Origin: Desmonostoc geniculatum HA4340-LM1
GTDB taxonomy: Bacteria; Cyanobacteriota; Cyanobacteriia; Cyanobacteriales; Nostocaceae
Assembly (NCBI GenBank): GCA_019359545.1
Contig: JAHHHB010000073.1
Coordinates: forward strand, 1 to 35,651
Length of the DNA stretch: 35,651 nt
Direction: 5' to 3'
Below, in pieces: positions 1-8,210 of the stretch. How positions within the stretch are numbered: the stretch's first letter is position 1; every line of letters starts with the position of its first letter. Below the pieces are notes generated by a model that saw only the letters and a program-made list of their open reading frames with translations, was not told where the DNA came from and did not search any database. The translations under genes were made by a program, and so were the position numbers.

Positions 1-308
1 TGGAGTGAAAAGTCAACCTTAAAAGTTATCGCAAAGTGCCAAATTCCAGATTCCAATTCTACGACCCAAATAGACCTAGCGAACGCAGCTTAAATTCCGA
101 CCCTTTTTTGCGGCGACCTGTACTAAGCAAATATTATCAGTTTTGGTAAAAAATCATTACCATAATTATTAATTTTATTTAATTAACAATAAAGAATCAA
201 GGCGTCAGTCCTCACAATTCAGTTGGGTATTCTGTATGACTGGCGCATGGCGGAGTAAGCCGTGTCAGCGAAGCTCTGAATAACTGGGTTTAAGTCCTCC
301 ACTAGTTG

Positions 309-345
309 ATTCTGAATTCTGAATTCTGAGTTCTGAATTCTCTTT
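309..345. repeat. ATTCTGA heptamer repeat in the 5' spacer
   Basis: The first 533 bases hold no gene I can support. At about 281-300 lies a segment (CTGAATAACTGGGTTTAAG) that recurs at about 11569-11587. Both copies are followed by ATTCTGA heptamers, here in about five imperfect units. This is a dispersed Nostoc-type repeat block rather than a coding or RNA gene. The rest of the stretch is AT-rich and I see nothing more in it. Confidence 0.7.
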
Positions 346-533
346 TAATTCATAAAATTTAATATTTGTTGAATTAACTTTATCCGTAATCACTTAAGCA
401 AGCACTGGATTATTTTTATAGATTATGAATTATGTCAAGGTGTATTGAGTCCTAGTACTAAAAAAGGAAGTTAGGATTCAAAATATCTATTGTTCTGGTT
501 CCTGACTACCAATAAATTTAATTTGAGGCAAAA

Positions 534-2261
534 ATGAGACACGACAAACTTTCTCCCGGATTACTTTTGGCATTTCAGGATTATCAAAACGAAGGAGAAC
601 AGGCTTTAGTTACACATAAGCGATCGCTTGGTATTATTGCTCATAAAAATACAGTCAAACCAACTAAGAGCGTCGTTTTTATCTACTGTGACTCTGATGC
701 AGACTTGAGTTATTTATCGCAATATAATATTGAAGTCAATCAAAATTCCGGCAGTGTCCGCACAGCTTTCTTACCAATAAATGCTTTAGATGTCTTATCT
801 GAAGAAGATGCGATTCAACGCATCAAGCCATCACGTAAACTGCATTTGCGGATGGATGTTGCACCAGGAAAAGTCAAATTACCGGAGTTTAAAAACCAAA
901 CCGGACTCACTGGCAAGGGTGTAATTGTTGGCATCATAGATAGTGGAATTGACCCAAAACACCCCGCTTTTGCCGGAAGAATTTTACACATTTGGGATCA
1001 AACACTCCCAGGTCCAGGAGTCACAGAAGGACGCTACGGGGCTGAATTTACGGAAGCGCAACTGACAATTTCTCAGGATACTGATGGACATGGCACCCAC
1101 GTTGCTGGAATTGCGGCTGGTGCCGATGCTACCTATAGCGGCGTAGCACCAGAGGCGGAATTAGTTGTAGTCAGGTCAGATTTACAGGATGCCCACATTG
1201 CCGATGCTGTTCGTTATATTTTCCGAGTTGCTAGGGAGTTGGGACGCCCAGCCGTCGTGAATCTCAGTTTAGGTGGACACGCCGATGCCCATGATGGTAG
1301 CGATTCTCTATCAAAAGTGATTGACGCCGAAACCGGCCCTGGGAGAATTGTTTGCTGTGCTGCGGGTAACGAAGGAAACATGAACATTCATGGTCAAACA
1401 ACCATACCCAGTGGACGTACCCGTGGTATGCGCTTTAATGTTCCTTTGAATCAAGTAGGCATAGTTTGGCTAAACGCTTGGTATTCCAAAGATAGTGAGT
1501 TGGAAGTGTCAGTGCGGAGTCCCAACGGTTTTGTCACCCCCTTCCAAAAAATCATTACTGACGGTAATCCTACTCAGGAACATCAGTTACCAGATGCACG
1601 GGTGGAAATAGTGACACCAGGCCCTGACCAAATTAACGGCGACCATAACTTTTTTGTACAAATACGTGGTAACGGCCCTTCACAAGTAATGGGGGGTATT
1701 TGGCAACTGCGCCTACGGAATACTTCTGCAACTGAGACACGTCTAGATGTTTGGACATTAGATGATATGTCATCAGTGTTTTTTACAGGTAAAAGCATCA
1801 AAGATGCGCTAAAAATTGGTTCGCCGGGAGCTGCTAGCAGTGCCGTTACAGTTGCCGCTTATACCACAAAAGCTAAGTATACAGATATTGATAACCAAGT
1901 GCGAGAAATGGGCTTAGATTTGGATACTATTTCAGAATTCAGTAGTGAAGGTCCCCTACGCAATGATGCCCAAAAGCCTGATGTAGCAGCACCAGGAGCA
2001 ATGATTGTTTCCACACTTTCCGCCGATGCTAATTCTGCCCGTTCATCGATGATTAATTCTAAGTTTGTGGCAATGGCTGGTACGAGTATGGCGACACCTT
2101 TCGTCACTGGGTTAGTTGCATTACTCCTGCAACGTGACCCTCAACTCGATCCGGCTACTTTGAAAGATTTGTTACGTAAAAATAGTACAATTCCCGGAAA
2201 ACCCACAGGCACATTCGATGAGAAATGGGGTTATGGAGTGATTAATGCCGAGAATCTGTAA
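534..2261 (+). CDS. S8 family (subtilisin-like) serine protease
   Basis: This is a predicted peptidase with an intact catalytic triad. Asp136 lies in DSGID, His186 in DGHGTHVAG, the oxyanion Asn279 in AAGNEGN, and Ser518 in GTSMATP. An N-terminal extension of about 120 residues precedes the catalytic fold. A roughly 240-residue insertion between the Asn and Ser motifs (about 285-510) contains a beta-rich segment, as in the Csp-like branch of subtilases. I see no signal peptide, so a cytoplasmic location is likely unless export is non-classical. The start is supported by GAGG at 525-528, five bases before the ATG. Residues about 45-108 resemble the separate 99-residue protein at 5436-5735, which suggests that this region is a folded pro- or inhibitor-like module. 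The protease class is certain; the substrate is unknown. Confidence 0.95.
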   Translation: MRHDKLSPGLLLAFQDYQNEGEQALVTHKRSLGIIAHKNTVKPTKSVVFIYCDSDADLSYLSQYNIEVNQNSGSVRTAFLPINALDVLSEEDAIQRIKPSRKLHLRMDVAPGKVKLPEFKNQTGLTGKGVIVGIIDSGIDPKHPAFAGRILHIWDQTLPGPGVTEGRYGAEFTEAQLTISQDTDGHGTHVAGIAAGADATYSGVAPEAELVVVRSDLQDAHIADAVRYIFRVARELGRPAVVNLSLGGHADAHDGSDSLSKVIDAETGPGRIVCCAAGNEGNMNIHGQTTIPSGRTRGMRFNVPLNQVGIVWLNAWYSKDSELEVSVRSPNGFVTPFQKIITDGNPTQEHQLPDARVEIVTPGPDQINGDHNFFVQIRGNGPSQVMGGIWQLRLRNTSATETRLDVWTLDDMSSVFFTGKSIKDALKIGSPGAASSAVTVAAYTTKAKYTDIDNQVREMGLDLDTISEFSSEGPLRNDAQKPDVAAPGAMIVSTLSADANSARSSMINSKFVAMAGTSMATPFVTGLVALLLQRDPQLDPATLKDLLRKNSTIPGKPTGTFDEKWGYGVINAENL

Positions 2262-2269
2262 TTAAACTG

Positions 2270-2310
2270 AGAGACGCAATATATTTAACACATAGATATA
2301 TCGCGTCTCT
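2270..2310 (+). terminator. Hairpin just after the protease gene
   Basis: The arms AGAGACGC (2270-2277) and GCGTCTCT (2303-2310), extended by A/T pairs, can form a stem eight bases after the stop codon. No T-run follows, so this is either a factor-independent terminator lacking its U-tract or a REP-like hairpin. A half copy (GAGACGCG) occurs after the pentapeptide gene at about 5323. Confidence 0.4.
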
Positions 2311-2556
2311 TGAAAGTTAGAGGGGCGATCGCTTGATGTATTGTGTATTTCTTCTGACAAATCTAACAGTGCGATCGCAGTACAGCTAACTTTTTCTGGC
2401 AAATTCGTATCCAGAAAATTTTACTGGAAAATTAAGCAATATGTATTTTTGTATACATAGATAATTGTTAAAATCATCTTTGAATACTCGGTTGTTTGGA
2501 ATTTTTATTGTAAATTTAATTATAATTTCTAGTTAGTTTTACTGAAATTTTACTCA

Positions 2557-3333
2557 ATGGTTAAACTTCGCGTTCAAGAATTAGCACAAGAAAAAGTTTA
2601 CCGTTTACTTAGTCTGACTTCAGGAGTTCCTGAAGAGGCTATTCAGACTTATGTGAGTCAAACATCTGAGGATTTCAAAAAAATTGCTACAGCTTTAAAT
2701 TGGTCTTTTACAGAACCAGGTGCTGCTCAAGTATTTGAGATGCTAGATCCTGAAAAAGCCAAGGGTATGGCTGTCAATTTACTTAGCAAAGCTGCTGATA
2801 TTTCTGCACCGGATATGGCGAAATATGCAGATGAAAATACAGATTTCGCGATCGCAGAAAAAATTGAGGATTTAAAAAAAATTGCCGCAGCCTTAAATGT
2901 GGGGATACTAGAGTTAGTAAAGCCTAACGAAAAAAGGGAAGCAGTTCAGCTTAAGATTGTCGAACTCGCCGAACAAAAACAACTGTCGCTCAAAGAGTTG
3001 GGCGAAAAATCTGGAGTTTATTATCTAATTATTTGTTTTTATAGCACACAATCTATAGAAAAGAAAAAACTAAAACAAGAGCCATTTTATAGTAATCTTA
3101 ATAAAATTAGCCAAATTTTGAATTGCCAGATTGAAGATTTAATCGAAAAGGAAACATTAGAACTACCTCCAACAACTCTGCGACTTCAAGAGTTTTTACA
3201 AGCAACAGAATTAAATTTTGATGATTTGAGTCTTCTGACAGAAACAACACCTGAATTTCTCGAATTAATTGCCACGAATCCCATAGATATGCGAAACTTA
3301 CCTACTTGGGGAGATGATAAAAGATTAGGGTAA
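2557..3333 (+). CDS. Protein of tandem degenerate XRE-type helix-turn-helix modules
   Basis: A 258-residue protein that appears to be built from three or four copies of one module. Module 1 (about 2-55) starts VKLRVQELAQEK and includes SGV and FKKIATALN. Module 2 (about 68-125) ends LKKIAAALNVGILELV. Module 3 (about 129-192) starts VQLKIVELAEQKQLSLKEL, includes EKSGV and ends KISQILNCQIEDLIE. Module 4 (about 203-245) is partial. The pattern is that of small cyanobacterial Cro/CI-type HTH proteins, in which a single module is usual. Modules 1 and 3 keep the family signature best, while the recognition helices look eroded. There is no clear Shine-Dalgarno sequence. The gene lies 57 bases upstream of the pentapeptide membrane gene on the same strand, so the two may be co-transcribed. 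DNA binding is inferred and the target is unknown. Confidence 0.7.
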   Translation: MVKLRVQELAQEKVYRLLSLTSGVPEEAIQTYVSQTSEDFKKIATALNWSFTEPGAAQVFEMLDPEKAKGMAVNLLSKAADISAPDMAKYADENTDFAIAEKIEDLKKIAAALNVGILELVKPNEKREAVQLKIVELAEQKQLSLKELGEKSGVYYLIICFYSTQSIEKKKLKQEPFYSNLNKISQILNCQIEDLIEKETLELPPTTLRLQEFLQATELNFDDLSLLTETTPEFLELIATNPIDMRNLPTWGDDKRLG

Positions 3334-3390
3334 CTCATTTGTCAAATTTTATTTCGTCGCAATTGTTAGTAAATAACATTAAGTTCGTGC

Positions 3391-5295
3391 ATGGAAGCCA
3401 ACAAAAAAGACATTCGTGGCCATCAATATAAAGAAGAGGTACTAAACAAGCAGCAATACCAAAATTGTCAGGCAGGGCAAAAGCTGATTCAAAAGTTGAA
3501 AATTGCCATTTTTAGTATTCTTTTCGCTACATTTATGAGTGTAGCAAATTTGTTATCAAGCGGATTGCTAGCTGCTTTATACCATGTATTTAAATCTCAA
3601 CAGTTATATGTAATTTATGCAATAGAAATTGCTGCGATTACGTTATATGCGATGGCGTTCCTCCTAGTTATATATCGTGGATTTGAAGCAGCATCAACAA
3701 TTTTCGTTGTAGGAATTATAGTTATTGGCTTTATTATTTTCCTTGTTTTTAGAGAAACTTCTGACAACCGTGGAATAGGAACTTGGCTGCTTGTTGTTGG
3801 TATGAGCATAACTTTGGGATGGCTGGGAGCAATTATTACAGCATTTTTTATAACAATTAGTTCTATATTATGGGGAAGTAACGGTGAATTTTTAACTGTT
3901 TTGACATACGGACTGAGTGCTATAACATTAACAAGTTTCGTATCAGAAGAAGAACCTCATTATGGTAATATAATTGCTCTGGGAGCAATATTAATTATTT
4001 TTGCAAGCGCAATTATCGCACGACAATCAATCAAAGGTTCAGCAAAATTTGCCTGGATTAAAGAAAAAGCTGTATTTTGGGCATCAACAGGTGGAACATC
4101 ATTTTATGGAGCAGATTTAACAGATACTTACTTTGATGGGGCACATTTATCTTATACAGATTTCAGAAAAGCTAATCTCACTCGCACTAGCTTTGAGAAC
4201 GTAAAGGGATTAGAATTTTCTCGACTGGAAGGAACGATACTGGAAAATTTAAAACTTAGGAAATTGCTAGTAACCAAAAAAGGTAAGGATGAAGATTATA
4301 CAGGTGCTAACTTTAATGGTGCAAATTTAAACAATGCTGACTTAACAGGAGCAATTTTAACCGGAATCAATGCCTTGGATGTCGATTTTTCCGGAGCAAC
4401 CTTGAGCGGTGCTTGCATTCAAGAATGGAATATTAATAAAAATACCTGCTTCACGGGGGTAAAATGCTCACACGTTTATTTAAAATGTACTAAAATTGGC
4501 GATCGCATTATTCTTGCAGAACGTAAGCCAGACAATGGCGAGTTTCAAGACGGCGATTTTGAAAAATGGATTGATAATTTACAAGATACAGTAGATGTAA
4601 TTTTGCGAGGGAGATTTAACTTGCAGGCTTTTGGCATTTCCCTTGCTAAAGCTGCTACTGAGCATGAAGGATTAAACCTTTCTCGTTATAGTATTGAGAA
4701 TAAAGGCGGAGGCATATTTGTTGGCAAGGTAGGTGTGTCTCCACAAGCTAACAAATCTGCTATTTACCAAACAATTACAAATTATTATTACAATGAAGTA
4801 TCTATTCAAGGCGAAAAAGCAAAGATATTACTAAATCCATCTAAAGAAGTGGAAATCATGGAAACTAATAATCAAAATATCAATAATAGAGATGGCAGTA
4901 TAGATATGTCTAGCGGTAATAAGATTACCGCTAGAGATTTGACAAATGCTAGCCTAACAATGGCAGAAGCTAACAGCCAAGTCAGTAATTCGATTCAACA
5001 ACTTAGGGATATTAGTAGTGATAGTAGTGACGATCTGGCAAAGATTTTAAGCATTTTACAAAAATCTATTGCCGATGATGCCGCACTTTCTGAAAGTCAA
5101 AAGAAAGAGGCGTTGGAAGCAGTAGAAACTATAGCTGAAGAAGGAAAAAAGCCACAAGGAGAACGAGTGCTGAAATTCTGTTCAATGGCTGTTAATGCCC
5201 TTAAAGGTTTGACATCTACTGTCAGTGATGCTAGTAAATTAGCTGAAGTCCTTAAAACACATTTGCCTGCTCTCACCAGCATATTGGGTCTTTAG
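3391..5295 (+). CDS. Multi-pass membrane protein with pentapeptide repeats
   Basis: A 634-residue protein of unknown role. The N-terminal part has about six hydrophobic segments (roughly 36-66, 73-96, 102-120, 130-160, 165-183 and 192-210). Pentapeptide A(D/N)LxX repeats follow at about 237-270 and again at 303-345 (for example GADLTDTYFDGAHLS and GANFNGANLNNADLTGA), so a right-handed quadrilateral helix probably sits on the membrane face. Residues about 385-485 form a separate soluble domain. The tail, about 525-634, is Ser/Lys/Glu-rich, apparently helical and probably coiled. Pentapeptide proteins are very common in cyanobacteria and mostly uncharacterised. The small spacing after the HTH gene suggests linkage, but no regulatory evidence is visible. 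Confidence 0.85.
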   Translation: MEANKKDIRGHQYKEEVLNKQQYQNCQAGQKLIQKLKIAIFSILFATFMSVANLLSSGLLAALYHVFKSQQLYVIYAIEIAAITLYAMAFLLVIYRGFEAASTIFVVGIIVIGFIIFLVFRETSDNRGIGTWLLVVGMSITLGWLGAIITAFFITISSILWGSNGEFLTVLTYGLSAITLTSFVSEEEPHYGNIIALGAILIIFASAIIARQSIKGSAKFAWIKEKAVFWASTGGTSFYGADLTDTYFDGAHLSYTDFRKANLTRTSFENVKGLEFSRLEGTILENLKLRKLLVTKKGKDEDYTGANFNGANLNNADLTGAILTGINALDVDFSGATLSGACIQEWNINKNTCFTGVKCSHVYLKCTKIGDRIILAERKPDNGEFQDGDFEKWIDNLQDTVDVILRGRFNLQAFGISLAKAATEHEGLNLSRYSIENKGGGIFVGKVGVSPQANKSAIYQTITNYYYNEVSIQGEKAKILLNPSKEVEIMETNNQNINNRDGSIDMSSGNKITARDLTNASLTMAEANSQVSNSIQQLRDISSDSSDDLAKILSILQKSIADDAALSESQKKEALEAVETIAEEGKKPQGERVLKFCSMAVNALKGLTSTVSDASKLAEVLKTHLPALTSILGL

Positions 5296-5435
5296 ACGTA
5301 GTAATAATTCTGTAATCAGATTGAGACGCGAATATATTATATCTGTAGAAAGATAGGCAATAAAAATTTGTAAATTTGATAAGTTGTTTGTAGGGTGGAC
5401 AATTTTTTGGCCACTTTTTTTACCAAGGAATTGTT

Positions 5436-5735
5436 ATGAATTATCAAAAGCTAGACGCTGCCGTTGCTACAGCACTGAATGATGTTCAAAACCCACAGCA
5501 ACCGAGTTTAACAGTTTTCATCCATACCGAACCAATTTTAGACTCTGCGGCGATCGCTGTTTTACAGAGTTTGGGTGTCAGCGGCATTACTAGTGGTCAA
5601 GATATTTTTACAGCAACACTGTCCCCAAATGCGATTTCTCAGTTGTCAGAGCAACCTTGGGTCAAGCATTTGAAACAATCGCAGCAATTGCGTTTGGTCA
5701 ATCAGAAAAGAACTTTAGGCGGCTTGAGAGTTTGA
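5436..5735 (+). CDS. Small protein resembling a stand-alone subtilase pro-/inhibitor module
   Basis: A 99-residue soluble protein with a good Shine-Dalgarno sequence (AAGGAA, 5425-5430). Residues about 24-90 align by eye with residues about 45-108 of the S8 protease encoded at 534-2261. Both share VFI near the start, SG followed by a TA-x-L strand, NA followed by a hydrophobic residue, LSE, and then a K-x-S-x-x-L-x-L ending. That alternation of strands and helices is typical of I9-like subtilase propeptides, which act as folding chaperones and tight inhibitors. I therefore propose, as inference only, an in-trans partner or inhibitor of the nearby protease. Two unrelated-looking genes separate them. 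Coding status is well supported by the Shine-Dalgarno sequence and the composition. Confidence 0.75.
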   Translation: MNYQKLDAAVATALNDVQNPQQPSLTVFIHTEPILDSAAIAVLQSLGVSGITSGQDIFTATLSPNAISQLSEQPWVKHLKQSQQLRLVNQKRTLGGLRV

Positions 5736-5932
5736 GATGATGCTGTAAAAATAATTCTTTGTTTATTTGTCGTCCGTAGCGTCTGGCAGAAAATGTGTTA
5801 GCACAGCGATCGCTGCTCAACTTTCCATAGGATATAATACAGTTGTTCTAGTTGTTAATTCATCAGACAGCATCATTCATTACCAGCAGCATTTTTTAAA
5901 ATTCATCCCAGAGATTCTTTGATCCCCCCTTA

Positions 5933-5984
5933 CCAGCTGCCACATACAGTCCTAAACTGAAGATGAGAGTTGAAAGGCAGCTGG
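5933..5984 (+). promoter_or_regulatory. Leader hairpin abutting the glgC ribosome-binding site
   Basis: The perfect 9-base arms CCAGCTGCC (5933-5941) and GGCAGCTGG (5976-5984) flank a 34-base loop. The right arm runs directly into GGGAGAAA, the presumed Shine-Dalgarno region of glgC, whose GTG start is at 5995. Pairing could limit ribosome access. A TATAAT-like hexamer lies about 5832-5837, a possible -10 element. Confidence 0.4.
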
Positions 5985-5994
5985 GAGAAATTTT

Positions 5995-7284
5995 GTGAAA
6001 AAAGTTTTATCAATCATCCTTGGTGGTGGCGCGGGGACTCGGCTTTATCCCCTAACCAAACTCCGTGCTAAACCAGCAGTACCAGTGGCGGGGAAATACC
6101 GCTTAATCGATATCCCTGTCAGCAACTGCATAAATTCCGAAATATTCAAAATTTATGTCCTGACACAATTTAACTCAGCTTCCCTGAATCGTCACATCGC
6201 CCGTACCTACAACTTTTCTGGTTTCAGTGAAGGGTTTGTGGAAGTGCTAGCCGCACAGCAAACACCAGAAAACCCCAATTGGTTCCAAGGTACAGCCGAT
6301 GCAGTGCGTCAGTACCTGTGGCTGTTGGAAGAATGGGATGCAGAGGAATATTTAATCCTCTCAGGAGATCACCTCTACCGTATGGATTACCGTTTGTTTA
6401 TCGAGCGTCATAGAGAAACAAATGCTGATATCACTCTCTCAGTTATTCCCATCGACGAGCGCCGCGCCTCAGATTTTGGTTTGATGAAAATTGACGATTC
6501 CGGTAGAGTCGTTGACTTTAGCGAAAAACCTAAAGGCGAGGCCTTGACCAAAATGCAGGTTGATACCACTATTTTGGGATTAACAAAAGAACAAGCTCAA
6601 TTGCAGCCTTACATTGCCTCGATGGGGATTTACGTCTTTAAAAAAGATGTTTTGATCAAGTTATTGAAAGAATCTTTAGAACGGACAGATTTCGGCAAAG
6701 AAATTATTCCAGATGCCTCGAAAGATTACAACGTTCAAGCTTATCTATTTGATGATTACTGGGAAGATATTGGAACAATCGAAGCCTTTTATCATGCCAA
6801 TTTAACGCTAACTCGGCAACCCCAGCCACCCTTTAGTTTCTACGACGAAGAAGCACCAATTTATACCCGTGCTCGTTATTTGCCTCCGAGTAAACTATTA
6901 GATTGTCAGGTAACAGAATCAATGATTGGCGAAGGTTGCATTCTAAAAAATTGCCGCATTCAACATTCTGTATTGGGAGTGCGATCGCGCATTGAATCTG
7001 GCTGCGTCATCGAAGAGTCTCTACTCATGGGTGCAGATTTTTACCAAGCTTCTGTAGAACGCCAATGTAGCTTAGTCAAAGGTGACATTCCCGTAGGCAT
7101 CGGTACTGACACAATTATTCGGCGTGCGATCGTTGATAAAAACGCCCGCATCGGTCATGATGTCAAAATTATCAACAAAGATAACGTCCAAGAAGCTGAC
7201 CGCGAAAATCAAGGTTTCTACATCCGTAGTGGAATCGTAGTTGTGCTAAAAAATGCTGTAATTCCTGATGGAACGATCATTTAG
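5995..7284 (+). CDS. glgC: Glucose-1-phosphate adenylyltransferase (ADP-glucose pyrophosphorylase)
   Basis: This enzyme makes ADP-glucose from glucose-1-phosphate and ATP, the committed step of glycogen synthesis. The N-terminal nucleotidyltransferase motif GGGAGTRLYPLT is at about 10-21, KPAVPVAGKYRLID follows, and SGDHLYRMDY is at about 121-130. The C-terminal left-handed beta-helix domain starts at about 290. The length of 429 residues equals that of the Anabaena enzyme. Lys382 and Lys419, reported in Anabaena as binding the activator 3-phosphoglycerate, are at the same positions here. Translation starts at GTG, since KKVLSIILGGG is the expected N-terminus. A leader hairpin may modulate translation. 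The stop codon TAG merges into a TCATTAG heptamer repeat. Confidence 0.97.
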   Translation: MKKVLSIILGGGAGTRLYPLTKLRAKPAVPVAGKYRLIDIPVSNCINSEIFKIYVLTQFNSASLNRHIARTYNFSGFSEGFVEVLAAQQTPENPNWFQGTADAVRQYLWLLEEWDAEEYLILSGDHLYRMDYRLFIERHRETNADITLSVIPIDERRASDFGLMKIDDSGRVVDFSEKPKGEALTKMQVDTTILGLTKEQAQLQPYIASMGIYVFKKDVLIKLLKESLERTDFGKEIIPDASKDYNVQAYLFDDYWEDIGTIEAFYHANLTLTRQPQPPFSFYDEEAPIYTRARYLPPSKLLDCQVTESMIGEGCILKNCRIQHSVLGVRSRIESGCVIEESLLMGADFYQASVERQCSLVKGDIPVGIGTDTIIRRAIVDKNARIGHDVKIINKDNVQEADRENQGFYIRSGIVVVLKNAVIPDGTII

Positions 7285-7412
7285 TCATTGGTCATTGGTC
7301 ATTAGTCATTGGTCATTGGTCATTGGTCATTAGTCATTGGTCATTAGTCATTGGTTACAACTAACAAAGGACAAAGGACAACTGACAAAAGACAAAGGAC
7401 AAAAGACAAAGG
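7283..7412. repeat. Two adjacent heptamer tandem repeats (TCATTGG, then ACAAAGG types)
   Basis: About ten units of TCATTGG/TCATTAG run from the glgC stop codon to about 7356. About seven units of ACAAAGG/ACAAAAG/ACAACTG follow from 7363 to 7412. These are STRR-type short tandem repeats typical of heterocystous cyanobacteria. The last ACAAAGG-like unit supplies AAAGGA (7408-7413), the only ribosome-binding sequence in front of the kinase gene at 7417. Confidence 0.9.
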
Positions 7413-7416
7413 ATAA

Positions 7417-7875
7417 ATGACTAAACTTTTGTTGCTAATTGGTCTTCCAGGTAGCGGTAAGTCAACTCTGGCAAAACAATTATTGGCAGAATGTCCCCAG
7501 ATGCAGCTGATTTCTACAGATGCCATCCGGGGGCAACTATTTGGTTCCGAAGCTATTCAGGGATCGTGGCTGCTGATTTGGCAGGAAGTCGAACGGCAAT
7601 TTCAACGAGCTATTTCCACAGGTAATACAGCAATTTTCGACGCTACCAACGCCCAGCGACGCCATCGCCGCGAGGCCATCAGCTTAGCTCGTGATTTCGG
7701 TTTTAGCCACATTACGGGAATTTGGGTGAATATGCCAGTTTGGCTGTGTTTGGCACGCAATAAAAGGCGATCGCGCCAAGTTCCAGAAGAAATTATTTTG
7801 CGGATGCATCGTCAACTCCGGGATGCCCCCCCAAGCCTGGAAGAAGGACTAGACAGCCTGATTCACTATCTTTGA
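7417..7875 (+). CDS. P-loop kinase of the polynucleotide-kinase-like (Zeta/Pnk) AAA_33 type
   Basis: A 152-residue ATP-binding protein. The Walker A motif GLPGSGKS is at 9-16, STDAIR at 33-38 resembles the strand and Asp that position the acceptor hydroxyl, and the IFDATNAQRRHRR stretch at 73-85 matches the DATN motif of bacterial Pnkp and T4 Pnk kinase domains. RNKRRSRQVPEEI at about 114-126 forms the Arg-rich lid. It is a stand-alone kinase domain without phosphatase or ligase domains. The likely activity is 5'-OH polynucleotide or small-molecule phosphorylation, with the substrate unknown. Its ribosome-binding site lies inside a tandem repeat. It is not in an obvious operon with glgC. Confidence 0.85.
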   Translation: MTKLLLLIGLPGSGKSTLAKQLLAECPQMQLISTDAIRGQLFGSEAIQGSWLLIWQEVERQFQRAISTGNTAIFDATNAQRRHRREAISLARDFGFSHITGIWVNMPVWLCLARNKRRSRQVPEEIILRMHRQLRDAPPSLEEGLDSLIHYL

Positions 7876-8210
7876 AACTCATGGGGCATTGGGCATTCAT
7901 TGGGCATTGGGCATTGGGCATTGGGCATGGGGCATTGGGCATTGGGCATTGGGCATTGGTAATTAATTCTTATCCCTCACTCCCTCACTCCCTCACTCAC
8001 TCCCTTGTCTCCCCCCTCTCCCTCATCTCCCCACTCCCCACTCTTCAAAGTACGGAAATTGCGATCGCCCGGTGAGGAAGAACCACACTTGATTTTCTAT
8101 ATTCTTTGCTAATTTAAAGTCAGAATCTTTTTGCTTGGCATTATACCTGGCAAACTAAATATCTCTTATCTTAAAAAAACATAACGGAAATTTATATAGG
8201 AGGCTGGTAG
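7876..8210. repeat. GGGCATT and CTCCCTCA tandem-repeat spacer
   Basis: The 335-base gap holds about ten GGGCATT heptamers (7882-7959) and then a pyrimidine-rich CTCCCTCA/CTCCCCA tract (7974-8043). The remainder is the dnaJ leader. No gene is supported. An open frame at 7872-8075 is a translation of the repeats. Confidence 0.85.

Noticed and set aside
7872..8075. 67-residue open frame after the P-loop kinase
   Set aside because: It is a direct translation of GGGCATT and CTCCCTCA tandem repeats, low complexity, with no ribosome-binding site.
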